DNA from: Lignipirellula cremea | GTDB taxonomy: Bacteria > Planctomycetota > Planctomycetia > Pirellulales > Pirellulaceae | DNA: 64,000 nucleotides | Direction: 5' to 3' | NCBI RefSeq assembly: GCF_007751035.1 | Contig: NZ_CP036433.1 | Location: 7,111,001 to 7,175,000, forward strand | In this document: positions 51,981-59,839 of the stretch, piece after piece | Position numbering within the stretch: the first letter of the stretch is position 1 | How the letters are laid out: every line of letters begins with the position of its first letter | Translations under genes and position numbers: made by a program | Notes under the pieces: model-generated | Databases searched by the model: none | What the model was told of the DNA's origin: nothing | The model's input: the letters and a program-made list of their open reading frames with translations, nothing else

Positions 51981-52892
51981 ATGTCTGGCCGACCCTCAGT
52001 TACGCGTCGCTCTTTCCTGTCCGCCACGCTGGCGACCGGAGCCGCCCTGTCGCTTCGCCCGCGCTGCCTGCAGGCGGCCGGTCGCGACCTGAAACCGCTG
52101 ACTTTTGCGATCGTAACGGATACGCATGTCGGCTACCGCATGCAGGAAAGCGCGGCAAAGCAGTGGGAAAAAACGGCGGCCGAACTGCGCGAGGCGCCCG
52201 GCGAGCTGGTGCTGCACCTGGGCGACCTGGTCGATCAGGGGCAGGAGTCGCAATACCCGATCTACCTGGCGGCCCGTGAGAAAATCGGCAAGCCCGTTCA
52301 CGAGATTCCCGGCAATCACGACCCGGCCGCGCTGTTTACGAAATTCATCCGGCCGCAGATCGACACGACCGTCGACCTGGACTGGCTGCGGTTCGTGCTG
52401 ATCGGCAACGCCCATACCGATTCGCATGACGGCTTTCTGACCGCAGAGCAAAACGCCTGGATCGCGGACCAGTGCCGTCTGGCGGCGGAGCAGCAAAAGT
52501 ACGTCGTGCTATGCATGCACGTGCCGGCCCACACCAACCGGAACCCGGACCGGGGCTGGTACGTCAAACCCGACAACGGCCAGACGGCCCTGTATGAAAC
52601 AGTGCAAAAATTCGAAGACCGCATCCTGGGCCTGCTGCATGGACACTTTCATAACGGGCTGCGGGGATGGGACGACCATGGTCCCGTCCAGGAAATCTGC
52701 TTCCCCTCGGCTTTGTATAACCTGGACCGCAAGTTAGAAGAGCGGGAAGCTCCCGGCTATAACCCGCTGGAATTCCGCCCGGGCTATACGCTGGCGGAAA
52801 TCAAGAACGGCGTGCTGACGTTGACCTATAAACCGCTGGCCGAGGAGCCTTCGATCGCGCGTCCCTGCAAGCTCCAGCAACTGGCTGAGTAG
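51981..52892 (+). CDS. Tat-exported metallophosphoesterase
   Basis: A 303-residue calcineurin-like phosphoesterase with a twin-arginine signal (VTRRSFLSATLATGAALSLR). The metal-ligand motifs are complete and in order: VTDTHVG (D-x-H), LGDLVDQG (GD), IPGNHD (GNH), CMHVPAH and LHGHFHNG (GHxH). These bind two metals and hydrolyse phosphomono- or diesters; the substrate is unknown. The ATG at 51981 follows a weak GGGAG. It is a single gene: the following sulfatase is convergent. Export suggests it works on extracellular phosphorylated compounds. Confidence 0.92.
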   Translation: MSGRPSVTRRSFLSATLATGAALSLRPRCLQAAGRDLKPLTFAIVTDTHVGYRMQESAAKQWEKTAAELREAPGELVLHLGDLVDQGQESQYPIYLAAREKIGKPVHEIPGNHDPAALFTKFIRPQIDTTVDLDWLRFVLIGNAHTDSHDGFLTAEQNAWIADQCRLAAEQQKYVVLCMHVPAHTNRNPDRGWYVKPDNGQTALYETVQKFEDRILGLLHGHFHNGLRGWDDHGPVQEICFPSALYNLDRKLEEREAPGYNPLEFRPGYTLAEIKNGVLTLTYKPLAEEPSIARPCKLQQLAE

Positions 52893-52946
52893 CAGCCCCG
52901 CCAGCCGCCTTTTGGTTTTTTGTCACGACGCTTGCAAGCACAGCGT

Positions 52947-54593
52947 TTATTGGCCCGACGCCTGCTTTTCGGGAAGCGGCGCCACTTCCGGCAGGCTGTT
53001 CACCATGCCAGCGTCCCGCTGGGTGAGTTCCGCCACCAGACGCTTGCGGAACTGCAGTACCTGCTCACGATGTTTGGGCCGCCTCGCCAGGTTGACCAGT
53101 TCGTCGGGGTCGGCCTGCAGGTCGTACAGTTCTTCGGGCTCGTTTTCGACCAGCGTGCGGATGTACTTGTAGCGACCTGCCACCAGCATCGCCCACCAGG
53201 GGACGCTGTTAGGGCTGAGTTTGGCCGGGTCGGAAGGAACCTTGTCGGTCTCCTTGCCGTAGGACTGGCCCGTATACGCCATGACGGCGGGCTCGCTCCA
53301 GGGGCCGTCCGGTTTCTTCAGCAACGGCGTCAAATCCGAGCCGTGCATCTTCCAGGGCAGTTCAATCCCGGCGGCCGCAAAAAAGGTCGGCGGCAGGCTC
53401 GGACCGTCGATCGGATAGTCGCACACGGCTCCCTGGGCGAACTGTTGCGGGTAGCTTACCAGCATCGGCGAGCGGATCGTGGCGTCGTACGGCGCCAGCT
53501 TCAGACGGAAGCCATGTTCGCCCCAGGCAAAGCCCTGGTCGGCCGTGTAGACAATCAACGTGTTGTCGCGCTGGCCCGAGTCGTCAAGCGCCTGGAGCAG
53601 CCGGCCGACGCCTTCATCGATCGCCAGCACGCCCTGGTTATATTGCCGGACCCAGCCCGTCAGCGTATTGCCGTGCAGCATTTTCTCGGTGACAGTTGCC
53701 TGCTGGGAATTGCGGCCCAGGACGGGCTCCCCGCCGGGACCGGGAATCCATTCCTGGCGATCGCGGGAATATGTCGGCTTGCCCGCCCGCGGCGGGTAAA
53801 TGTCGGCCGGCGTCGGCACATGGGGATCGGGGTAAGCGTCCCGATGCCGCACGTCCGGCAGAAACGGGCCATGCACGGCGCCGTAACAGACCCAGAGGAA
53901 CCACGGCTTCTTCTCGGGCCGATGGGCTCCTTTAATAAAGTCGACCGCCCAGTCGGTGTAGTTGTCAGTCGAGTAGCCTTCGGCCATCTCCGCCTTGCCG
54001 CCGTTGGTCTCGATCAGCTGGTCGTAATAGTAGTTGCCGGCATTCTCTATATGTCGCGGGCGATTCCAGACCTTCTGATAATCCCAGTCGCGGTTGTAAC
54101 CCGTATCGGTCCCCGTGTGCCATTTGCCGATGTGGGCCGTAACGTAACCGTTCTTTCGAAAGACCGCAGGCCAGAACGGGCAGGCGGCCGGGTCGTACTG
54201 GCTGCCGGGATACTTGCCTTCCATCCGCATCGAATTCACGCCGAACTGCAGATGGCCGGTCAGCATGGTCGCGCGGGACGGCATGCACCAGGTGCCGATA
54301 TACGCCCTGGTGAAACGCACGCCTGAGCGGGCCAGCGAATCGATATTGGGAGTGCGGACCCAGTCGTAACTTTCGGGATAGCAGCTGACCGTTTTATACG
54401 ACTGATCATCGGCGTAAATGAACAGGATGTTCGGCCGGTCGGCCGCCGCTTCGGCCGCCGTCGCTGATCGAGAGTTGATCCCACTGTACATCGCACCCAG
54501 CAGCAGCAGGGCGGTAAAGGCCCGGCGACCCCAGCGTGGCGCCGCCCGGAACCGGCGGGAGGAACAAGAAGCAGCCGACAGAAAACCGTTCAT
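52947..54593 (-). CDS. Sulfatase (arylsulfatase family)
   Basis: A 548-residue exported sulfatase. The N-terminal region is basic (SSRRFRAAPRWGRRAFTALLLLGAM), resembling a signal peptide with a long n-region. The metal site NILFIYADDQSYKTVSCY and the formylglycine signature TWCMPSRATMLTGH with the canonical C-x-P-S-R follow; VTAHIGKWHTGT and YTADQGFAWGEHG also fit. Of the three sulfatases in the window this is the only one with the exact canonical signature. The start at 54593 is an ATG; the upstream frame begins with a TTG and is less likely. Substrate unknown. Confidence 0.93.
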   Translation of the reverse strand: MNGFLSAASCSSRRFRAAPRWGRRAFTALLLLGAMYSGINSRSATAAEAAADRPNILFIYADDQSYKTVSCYPESYDWVRTPNIDSLARSGVRFTRAYIGTWCMPSRATMLTGHLQFGVNSMRMEGKYPGSQYDPAACPFWPAVFRKNGYVTAHIGKWHTGTDTGYNRDWDYQKVWNRPRHIENAGNYYYDQLIETNGGKAEMAEGYSTDNYTDWAVDFIKGAHRPEKKPWFLWVCYGAVHGPFLPDVRHRDAYPDPHVPTPADIYPPRAGKPTYSRDRQEWIPGPGGEPVLGRNSQQATVTEKMLHGNTLTGWVRQYNQGVLAIDEGVGRLLQALDDSGQRDNTLIVYTADQGFAWGEHGFRLKLAPYDATIRSPMLVSYPQQFAQGAVCDYPIDGPSLPPTFFAAAGIELPWKMHGSDLTPLLKKPDGPWSEPAVMAYTGQSYGKETDKVPSDPAKLSPNSVPWWAMLVAGRYKYIRTLVENEPEELYDLQADPDELVNLARRPKHREQVLQFRKRLVAELTQRDAGMVNSLPEVAPLPEKQASGQ

Positions 54594-54793
54594 GGGAGTC
54601 GTCTCAAAGAGGAGCAGGAAAAGAAGGGCAAGGGCGACCCGCAACGGGCCATATCAAGCCAGCCGCTCGAGTCGCACGCCGCCGCCATCTGCCCACACGT
54701 TAACGTCTGCCCCGCCCGATTGCACGCCACACCCCGAGAAACAACAGCGACGGGTCCCGCAGGAGTGAACGCCCAGGAAATCCCGACCGACAA

Positions 54794-54823
54794 TTGATTG
54801 TCGACAATATCATCGACAATCAA
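54794..54823. terminator. Perfect 11-bp hairpin at the left border of the phage-like island
   Basis: TTGATTGTCGA (54794-54804) pairs perfectly with TCGACAATCAA (54813-54823) around an 8-base loop. It overlaps the stop codon of the minus-strand gene 54820-55158. There is no U-run, so it may be a terminator-like structure or an integration/processing site. Confidence 0.4.
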
Positions 54824-55158
54824 TCGTCCCTGGCCGCCAGATCCAGCCGATCCTGCTCGCGCATCAATTTCCGCAAACGCTGTTCAAATTCGACTTCCAC
54901 CCGGTCGTTCAGCAGATCGCGGGCCGATTCCAATCCCTGGGGAATTAGCTTCAGCGACTCGACGCCGGCCCGCTCCATCTGATCGGCTACCGCATGCAGG
55001 CGTCGGGCAATTTTGTCGATTTCCAACGCATAAGTCCGCACTTCGCGAAGCGACCGCGGCAGCATTTTCTTGTGCCGACGCGTGCGACGCTCCCGTTTTT
55101 TCGGCGCGGATTCCTGGCCGGCGGCGGCTGGCAACGGGCGTTTCTCTGTGTTCGACAT
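54820..55158 (-). CDS. Small highly charged helical protein
   Basis: A 112-residue protein. The N-terminal third is very basic (KKRERRTRRHKKMLPRSLRE), the rest predicted helical and possibly coiled coil (YALEIDKIARRLHAVADQMERAG, DRVEVEFEQRLRKLMREQDRLD). AGGGA precedes the ATG at 55158. It is divergent from the phage-like genes starting at 55377 and shares their AT-rich upstream region, so it could be a nucleic-acid-binding regulator of that module (inference). I do not recognise the family. Confidence 0.55.
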   Translation of the reverse strand: MSNTEKRPLPAAAGQESAPKKRERRTRRHKKMLPRSLREVRTYALEIDKIARRLHAVADQMERAGVESLKLIPQGLESARDLLNDRVEVEFEQRLRKLMREQDRLDLAARDD

Positions 55159-55266
55159 GGCCGATTTTCCCTGGCGCCAAATGTCTCCCCGCCGCGGCGG
55201 GCGACGAGATTCGCAGTAAGTCTCAATGCTGCACAATATTGTAGCCAATGTGCTAGCAAAAGTTAG

Positions 55267-55294
55267 TTGACAAACGTTCACTAATCGGCATAAT
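55267..55294 (+). promoter_or_regulatory. Near-consensus promoter with a TTAGT/ACTAA operator-like repeat
   Basis: TTGACA (55267-55272) and CATAAT (55289-55294) are separated by 16 bases. The inverted repeat TTAGT (55263-55267) and ACTAA (55280-55284) overlaps it. The local DNA is AT-rich in a GC-rich genome. It would drive the plus-strand run of phage-like genes starting at 55377. Confidence 0.6.
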
Positions 55295-55376
55295 GCTCCT
55301 GTCGCGGAAAACAAGCCGCCGGTTGTACCTTGCCAGGGCGGGCGTTTCTCCCCTCTCTTTTTTCTGACTGCTTTCT

Positions 55377-55622
55377 ATGACGACACGTATGCTGACCTGT
55401 GATCGCGGTGTGTTTCCCCAGCAGAAAACCTGGTGGCGACGCCTGTTTGAAGAGGCCGATTACTTGCGTTCCGTGCCCGAGCCGACCGTCGCCGAGAGCG
55501 TCTTGCTGCTGCGGGTCGATCACGAGCCTCGCCTGGAGCAGGACGCTTCCGCCGTGATTGAAAAGTACAAGCGGCTGATTCGCCGCGCTCGGGAACAGAG
55601 CCTGCAGCGCGCCGCCAATTAG
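55377..55622 (+). CDS. Small protein, first gene of the phage-like island
   Basis: An 81-residue soluble protein (TWWRRLFEEADYLRSVPEPTVAES, then ARTIE-like charged helix EKYKRLIRRAREQSLQRAAN). I recognise no family. It is the first plus-strand gene behind the promoter at 55267-55294. Position and size suggest a phage accessory gene. Confidence 0.55.
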   Translation: MTTRMLTCDRGVFPQQKTWWRRLFEEADYLRSVPEPTVAESVLLLRVDHEPRLEQDASAVIEKYKRLIRRAREQSLQRAAN

Positions 55623-55708
55623 GACCGGCGCCGCAGGAAAGAGGCCAAGGAAGGGACGGCAGATTCAGCTTCATCTTGTTTGGCTTCAGCGCCGCCAGGG
55701 CAGTCGCA

Positions 55709-55996
55709 ATGCGATACGATCTCCGATACATGCAGGAAGTGGGCGCCGTCGCGCTCATGCAAATGGGCTACCGCGATTATCAGGAAATCGCGGATTTAGT
55801 CGGCCTCCAGCCGGACGAGGTGGCGGAGATCGATCTCTCCAGCCGCCCCCGCATCCGGGCCTGGGCCATCACGGGCGTTCCCCTCGGAGAGTTTGCCGAA
55901 CTCCGCCGCGCCATTCGCTGTCGCGGCTGCGGCGTCCTTCTCAATAAAGCGCCCTGCTTGCGCTGCCAGTTACAGTCACGACGACATCCGCGTTAA
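55709..55996 (+). CDS. Small helix-turn-helix / zinc-ribbon protein
   Basis: A 95-residue protein. A helix-turn-helix-like segment (YRDYQEIADLVGLQPDEVAEID) is followed by a C4 cluster (CRGCGVLLNKAPCLRC) that fits a zinc ribbon. That combination suggests a small DNA-binding protein, perhaps a phage regulator. The ATG at 55709 was preferred over 55676. The next gene begins 55 bp downstream; a longer frame of it overlaps this gene but is a shadow. Confidence 0.6.
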   Translation: MRYDLRYMQEVGAVALMQMGYRDYQEIADLVGLQPDEVAEIDLSSRPRIRAWAITGVPLGEFAELRRAIRCRGCGVLLNKAPCLRCQLQSRRHPR

Positions 55997-56051
55997 AACG
56001 ATTTTTCGTCTGCCTTTCTCCTCTCGCCTGCCTTTGTTCCCGGGCATTGCT

Positions 56052-57161
56052 ATGTCTTACCTGTTCAACCTGCTGCCCGACTCCACGACCGGCGTGAAAC
56101 TTCCGCCCGGCCGGAAATCGCTCGGCTTGTGGGATACGGACGCTTCGCATCTGCTCAGGATTACCCCCGGCAGCAACCTCACGGCCCACCGTTCGCTGAC
56201 CTGGACCACAGGCGACGCTGACCGGAACGTGACGATCAGCGGCGATGCTGTGATCAGCCAGGATTATTCGACGACCGGCACGCCGCGGTTCGGGGCCGTT
56301 GGAGTCGGGACCGTCCCCACCGGGGCCGCGTTCCACGGATACGACGCGGCCGGGACGGTTAGCGTTTATCTGGACGCATCCACGGGGAACAACAGCGCGG
56401 GTTTTCAGTTAAGAAACGCCGCCAGCACGGCTAATGATCGCACGCTGTTTTCCCGCCTGTTCTCGACACACGGATCGCTGCCGGACGCGTTCCTGCAGGA
56501 TCATCGCGTCGGCGGGTCGCTGGTTTCGCGCACGGCGTTTCTGGCGAACGGCAACGGCTATTTCGACGGGCTGAACTGGGGACTCGGGCAAACGACGTTC
56601 GACGCCACGGGGACCAAGGTTTTCGTGATCGGCAACGGCACGGCGCCAGCGGCGGGACTGGCCAATGCATCGCAGTTTTACTCCAAGGACTTCGGCAGCA
56701 TCGCCTGCCCGACGTTCAAAATGGAGGACGGGACGGAAATCATCCTCAATCAGAATCTCAGCACGGCATCGAGTCCCGCATTTGCAGCGGTCACCGGACG
56801 TGACGCCAGCGGGACAAACACCGCCGGCGCAAACCTGACGATTCAGCCGGGCCAATCGACCGGCAACGCGACGCCGGCCTCCATTCAGCTGCAGTACACG
56901 GCGGCCGGGTCCAGCGGATCAACCGCCCAATCGCTCGTTACCGGCCTCACTTTTTCCAACGCCCTGCTGACGTTTGCGGACGCGGTGAACGTTGCTTTCA
57001 ACACCACGACGGGCACGAACTTCGGCACGGCGACGGGACAGAAACTCGGCTTCTGGAACGCTACGCCCGTGGTGCAGCAGGTGCTGGCGACCGGCGCCGG
57101 CGCGACTGTCGATAACGTCATTTCGCTGCTGCAGACGCTCGGCCTCTGCCGACAATCCTAA
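56052..57161 (+). CDS. Phage-type structural protein, fibre-like
   Basis: A 369-residue protein of low charge, rich in Gly, Ala, Thr, Asn and Ser, with repeating beta-type segments (TWTTGDADRNVTISGDAVISQDYS, STASSPAFAAVTGRDASGTN, LTIQPGQSTGNATPASIQLQYT). Such composition and the phrase NQNLSTASSPxFAAVT are common in phage tail fibre or baseplate-associated proteins. No catalytic domain is visible. The start at 56052 (MSYLFNLLPDS) is the family-like one; the frame is open to 55893. It belongs to a plus-strand run with small ORFs behind it. Confidence 0.65.
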   Translation: MSYLFNLLPDSTTGVKLPPGRKSLGLWDTDASHLLRITPGSNLTAHRSLTWTTGDADRNVTISGDAVISQDYSTTGTPRFGAVGVGTVPTGAAFHGYDAAGTVSVYLDASTGNNSAGFQLRNAASTANDRTLFSRLFSTHGSLPDAFLQDHRVGGSLVSRTAFLANGNGYFDGLNWGLGQTTFDATGTKVFVIGNGTAPAAGLANASQFYSKDFGSIACPTFKMEDGTEIILNQNLSTASSPAFAAVTGRDASGTNTAGANLTIQPGQSTGNATPASIQLQYTAAGSSGSTAQSLVTGLTFSNALLTFADAVNVAFNTTTGTNFGTATGQKLGFWNATPVVQQVLATGAGATVDNVISLLQTLGLCRQS

Positions 57162-57179
57162 CTTCAAGGAGTATTTCTC

Positions 57180-57467
57180 ATGGCAACCAGTGCTGAAATC
57201 GTCGCTATCGGTCAGGCCGTCGCCGCCTGCGCCAGGGCCGCCAAAAGCCTGAACGCGATTACGGATCAAACGCTTTCGCGCAACACGGTCGAATCTTTCG
57301 ACTGGGCCGCCGCGGATGCCGACGAGGCGAACGCGGCGTTGTCGGCCGCTGGCGTCAGCTATTCCTCGGCGGAAGTATCGAACGCGATCGGCAGCCTGGC
57401 GGCGTTCCAGACGTATTGGGGCACGCACGGCGGCAACTTTGAAAAGCTCACCGATCCGATTGTGTAA
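57180..57467 (+). CDS. Small phage-island protein
   Basis: A 95-residue, Ala-rich helical protein (IVAIGQAVAACARAAKSLNAITDQ, DEANAALSAAGVSYSSAEVSNAIGSLAAFQTYWGTHGG). It starts 18 bp after the fibre-like gene with AAGGAG before the ATG. No family is recognised. Its place inside the structural block suggests a virion accessory protein. Confidence 0.6.
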   Translation: MATSAEIVAIGQAVAACARAAKSLNAITDQTLSRNTVESFDWAAADADEANAALSAAGVSYSSAEVSNAIGSLAAFQTYWGTHGGNFEKLTDPIV

Positions 57468-57501
57468 TCGGCAGATCACCTTCACCAGAACGGATTAACC
57501 G

Positions 57502-57666
57502 ATGGCCGCCAAGAAACCGCCGCTCATTACGCTCAAACTGCCGCTCGACGACGTGCTGAAAATCACGGCCAGCCTGTCGGAGCATCCTTACAAAATGGTG
57601 GCCGACACGCTGGAGCGGATGGACGCGCAGGCGAAACCGCAGATCGAAAAACTCGAAGGCAAATAA
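57502..57666 (+). CDS. Very small phage-island protein
   Basis: A 54-residue protein starting at the ATG at 57502 (MAAKKPPLITLKLPLDDVLK) and ending in a short helix (KPQIEKLEGK). It lies between genes spaced 34 bp and 3 bp away and fills the gap in the co-directional run, which supports it. Function unknown. Confidence 0.6.
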   Translation: MAAKKPPLITLKLPLDDVLKITASLSEHPYKMVADTLERMDAQAKPQIEKLEGK

Positions 57667-57669
57667 CCA

Positions 57670-58932
57670 ATGGCATCCACCACGATCACCTGCAACCTGC
57701 CCAGCGGCCTGTCGTCGCCCGTCCTCAAGCTGGCAGCCGTCGGCGCTCCTGATACGCTCGTCAACGGCGTCGGCGATACGCTGACCGAACAGACGAACCT
57801 CAAAGGCTGGTACGCAGCGACGGTTACCGAAGCGCTCGCCGATCTGCATCTGGCCACACTGGAGGATTCGGCCAGCAACGTCCTGGCGACCGGCTACGTC
57901 AGCCTGGCCGACGACACGGGCAACTACCTGGTGGTCGAACAGTGTCTGCTTTCGGTCGGCGCCAAACCGGGCGAACTGTCGATCAGTTCGGGCAAGGTGC
58001 CAGCCACGATCGCCGCGGGCGACCTCGCAACCGATTCGATCACGGCCGACGTTCTCCAAGCCGACGCGGTTGCGGAGTTGCAGAACGGCCTCGCGACGGC
58101 GTCCGCCTTGGCAACCGTGGATGGCAATGTGGATGCGATCAGGGCCGTCACGGACGAGATCCCCGATGCCGGAGCGATGACCAGCCTCGCGATGGCGCTC
58201 GCCACGGTCGACGGGAACGTCAACTCCATCCTGGAAGACACAGCCGAGATCGGGCCCGCCGGCGCCGGGCTGACGAACATCCACCTGCCCGACCAGGAGA
58301 TGAACATCACCGGCAATCTGTCGGGATCGGTGGGCAGCGTTACCGGCGGCATCAACACGGCGGCCGGCGAGATCACCACGCTCGACGGCCTCGATACGGC
58401 CCAGGACGCCGAACACGACGCGACGCAGGCCCTGCTTGCCACGATCGCCGCTTATATCGACACCGAAGTGGCCGCCATCAAAGCGGTGACGGACGCGATA
58501 CCCGACTCGGGAGCAATGAGCAGCATCGCCACGGCGGCCGCGCTCGCGACGGTTGATGCGAACGTCGATTCCGTCCTGGAGGATACGGCCGAACTGCAGG
58601 CGGCCTGGACGGATGGCGGTCGTCTGGACCTGCTGGTCGATGCGATCCAGGAGGCGATCCAGGCAACGGGCGTCGCACTGTCGGCGGCGACCATCAACAC
58701 GATCGCGGACGGACTGCTGGACCGGACCGATGGCGTGGAGCCAGCCAGCAGCGGCACGTCCCGCACTCTGCGGCAGGCGTTGCGGCTGATCCTGGCTGCC
58801 AGCGTCGGCAAGCTCAGCGGAGCCGCCGGCGCCCAGGTCATGATCCGCGACCCCAACGACACAAAGAACCGGATCGTCGCCGCCGTCGACAGCAGCGGCA
58901 ACCGCACCAGCGTGACGCTCAACGACAGTTAA
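57670..58932 (+). CDS. Phage-type tail/fibre protein with internal repeats
   Basis: A 420-residue protein. The N-terminal ~100 residues look like a beta-type attachment domain (TITCNLPSGLSSPVLKLAA, TLTEQTNLKGWYAATV). The rest contains repeated helical units of the type IxAVTDxIPDxGAM and ALATVDGNVDxIxEDTAEL, occurring at about residues 150-200 and 275-320. This is typical of phage tail fibres or tape-like appendages, so a virion role is inferred. It starts three bases after the stop of the 54-residue gene. Host range or function cannot be assigned. Confidence 0.68.
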   Translation: MASTTITCNLPSGLSSPVLKLAAVGAPDTLVNGVGDTLTEQTNLKGWYAATVTEALADLHLATLEDSASNVLATGYVSLADDTGNYLVVEQCLLSVGAKPGELSISSGKVPATIAAGDLATDSITADVLQADAVAELQNGLATASALATVDGNVDAIRAVTDEIPDAGAMTSLAMALATVDGNVNSILEDTAEIGPAGAGLTNIHLPDQEMNITGNLSGSVGSVTGGINTAAGEITTLDGLDTAQDAEHDATQALLATIAAYIDTEVAAIKAVTDAIPDSGAMSSIATAAALATVDANVDSVLEDTAELQAAWTDGGRLDLLVDAIQEAIQATGVALSAATINTIADGLLDRTDGVEPASSGTSRTLRQALRLILAASVGKLSGAAGAQVMIRDPNDTKNRIVAAVDSSGNRTSVTLNDS

Positions 58933-58983
58933 GCGGTCGCCGCCCACGTTGCCTCCGCCCGGTTCTTTTTGCGAGAGTCCCGA

Positions 58984-59184
58984 ATGTTCGCCGCCCGCTA
59001 TTTTTCCCCGCGTTTCTTTACCCCCAAGTACTGGCCGCCGACCCTTGTCCGCCGGGGGGCCGCCGTGCAGATCGAGGCGCGCGATTTCCTGGCCGGCCCT
59101 TCGGCCGCCGCCTCGCACCGGGCGGGAGCGGCCGCAGCTTCAGAACAAACGGCCGGAGCCGCCGCGGTCGCCTGTCCTCGCTGA
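58984..59184 (+). CDS. Small phage-island protein (MFAARYFSPRFF-type)
   Basis: A 66-residue protein beginning MFAARYFSPRFFTPKYWPPT, an aromatic/Arg-rich opening that I associate with small proteins in phage structural blocks, followed by an Ala-rich tail. A longer frame from 58969 is possible. Function unknown. Confidence 0.5.
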   Translation: MFAARYFSPRFFTPKYWPPTLVRRGAAVQIEARDFLAGPSAAASHRAGAAAASEQTAGAAAVACPR

Positions 59185-59287
59185 CAGGTTCTGCCACTCT
59201 AGCATTTCATGTCACGCTGACATGCACTGGCGCCGGTTCCTGGCGGCAGCCTCTTCTTCCTTCTTTTCTATGGAGTCCATGCCGGCG

Positions 59288-59839
59288 ATGAAAATACGGG
59301 ACCGCATTATTGATTTTCGCCGCGTGCCGGCGGACCAGTTGCTGCCGAATCCGAAAAACTGGCGGACCCATCCGGTCGCCCAGCAGGACGCCCTCCGCGG
59401 CATCCTGGCCGAAGTCGGCATCGCCGACGCGGTGCTCGCCCGGGAAACGCCGGCGGGACTGATGCTGATCGATGGCCACCTGCGGGCGGACGTATCGGCC
59501 GACGCCGTCTGGCCGGTGCTGGTGCTGGATGTCGACGATGACGAAGCCGACAAGCTGCTGGCCTCCCATGATCCGCTGGCCGCGATGGCGGTCGCCGACC
59601 AGCAAAAGCTGGACGAACTGCTGGCCGGCCTGGTGGTGGAAAGCGCCGCCCTGCAGGCGATGTTCGACGACCTGCAGCCCGATTCCGGGCAGCCGGACGA
59701 ACCGGAGGAGGAATCGCCGGAAGTCGAAATCCCCGAGATGTTCCAGGTCGTGGTCGCCTGCGTTTCAGAAGCAGACCAGGCCGACGTTTACAGCCGGCTC
59801 ACAGAGGAAGGATATCGATGCCGCGTTTTGACCTTGTAG
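59288..59839 (+). CDS. ParB-fold (ParB/Srx) protein
   Basis: A 183-residue protein with an N-terminal ParB/sulfiredoxin-fold domain (RRVPADQLLPNPKNWRTHPVAQQDALRGIL, then LIDGHLRADV as the conserved GHLRAD nucleotide-binding motif). In free-standing form this domain often occurs in phages and DNA-modification clusters, rather than as the full chromosome-partition ParB; no helix-turn-helix domain follows here. Its C-terminal half (ESAALQAMFDDLQPDSGQP... acidic) is unrecognised. The start at 59288 (MKIRDRII) is the family-like one; ATGs at 59270 and 59279 are also possible. Its stop overlaps the next gene by 22 bases, indicating translational coupling. Confidence 0.82.
   Translation: MKIRDRIIDFRRVPADQLLPNPKNWRTHPVAQQDALRGILAEVGIADAVLARETPAGLMLIDGHLRADVSADAVWPVLVLDVDDDEADKLLASHDPLAAMAVADQQKLDELLAGLVVESAALQAMFDDLQPDSGQPDEPEEESPEVEIPEMFQVVVACVSEADQADVYSRLTEEGYRCRVLTL

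Noticed and set aside
54794-54823. Hairpin considered as a phage attachment site
   Set aside because: No second copy was found at the other end of the island, and no integrase or tRNA gene is next to it.
57448-59118. A 556-codon minus-strand frame across the fibre genes
   Set aside because: It crosses several plus-strand genes with ribosome-binding sites and reads as low-complexity Gly/Arg/Asp sequence, so it is a shadow.
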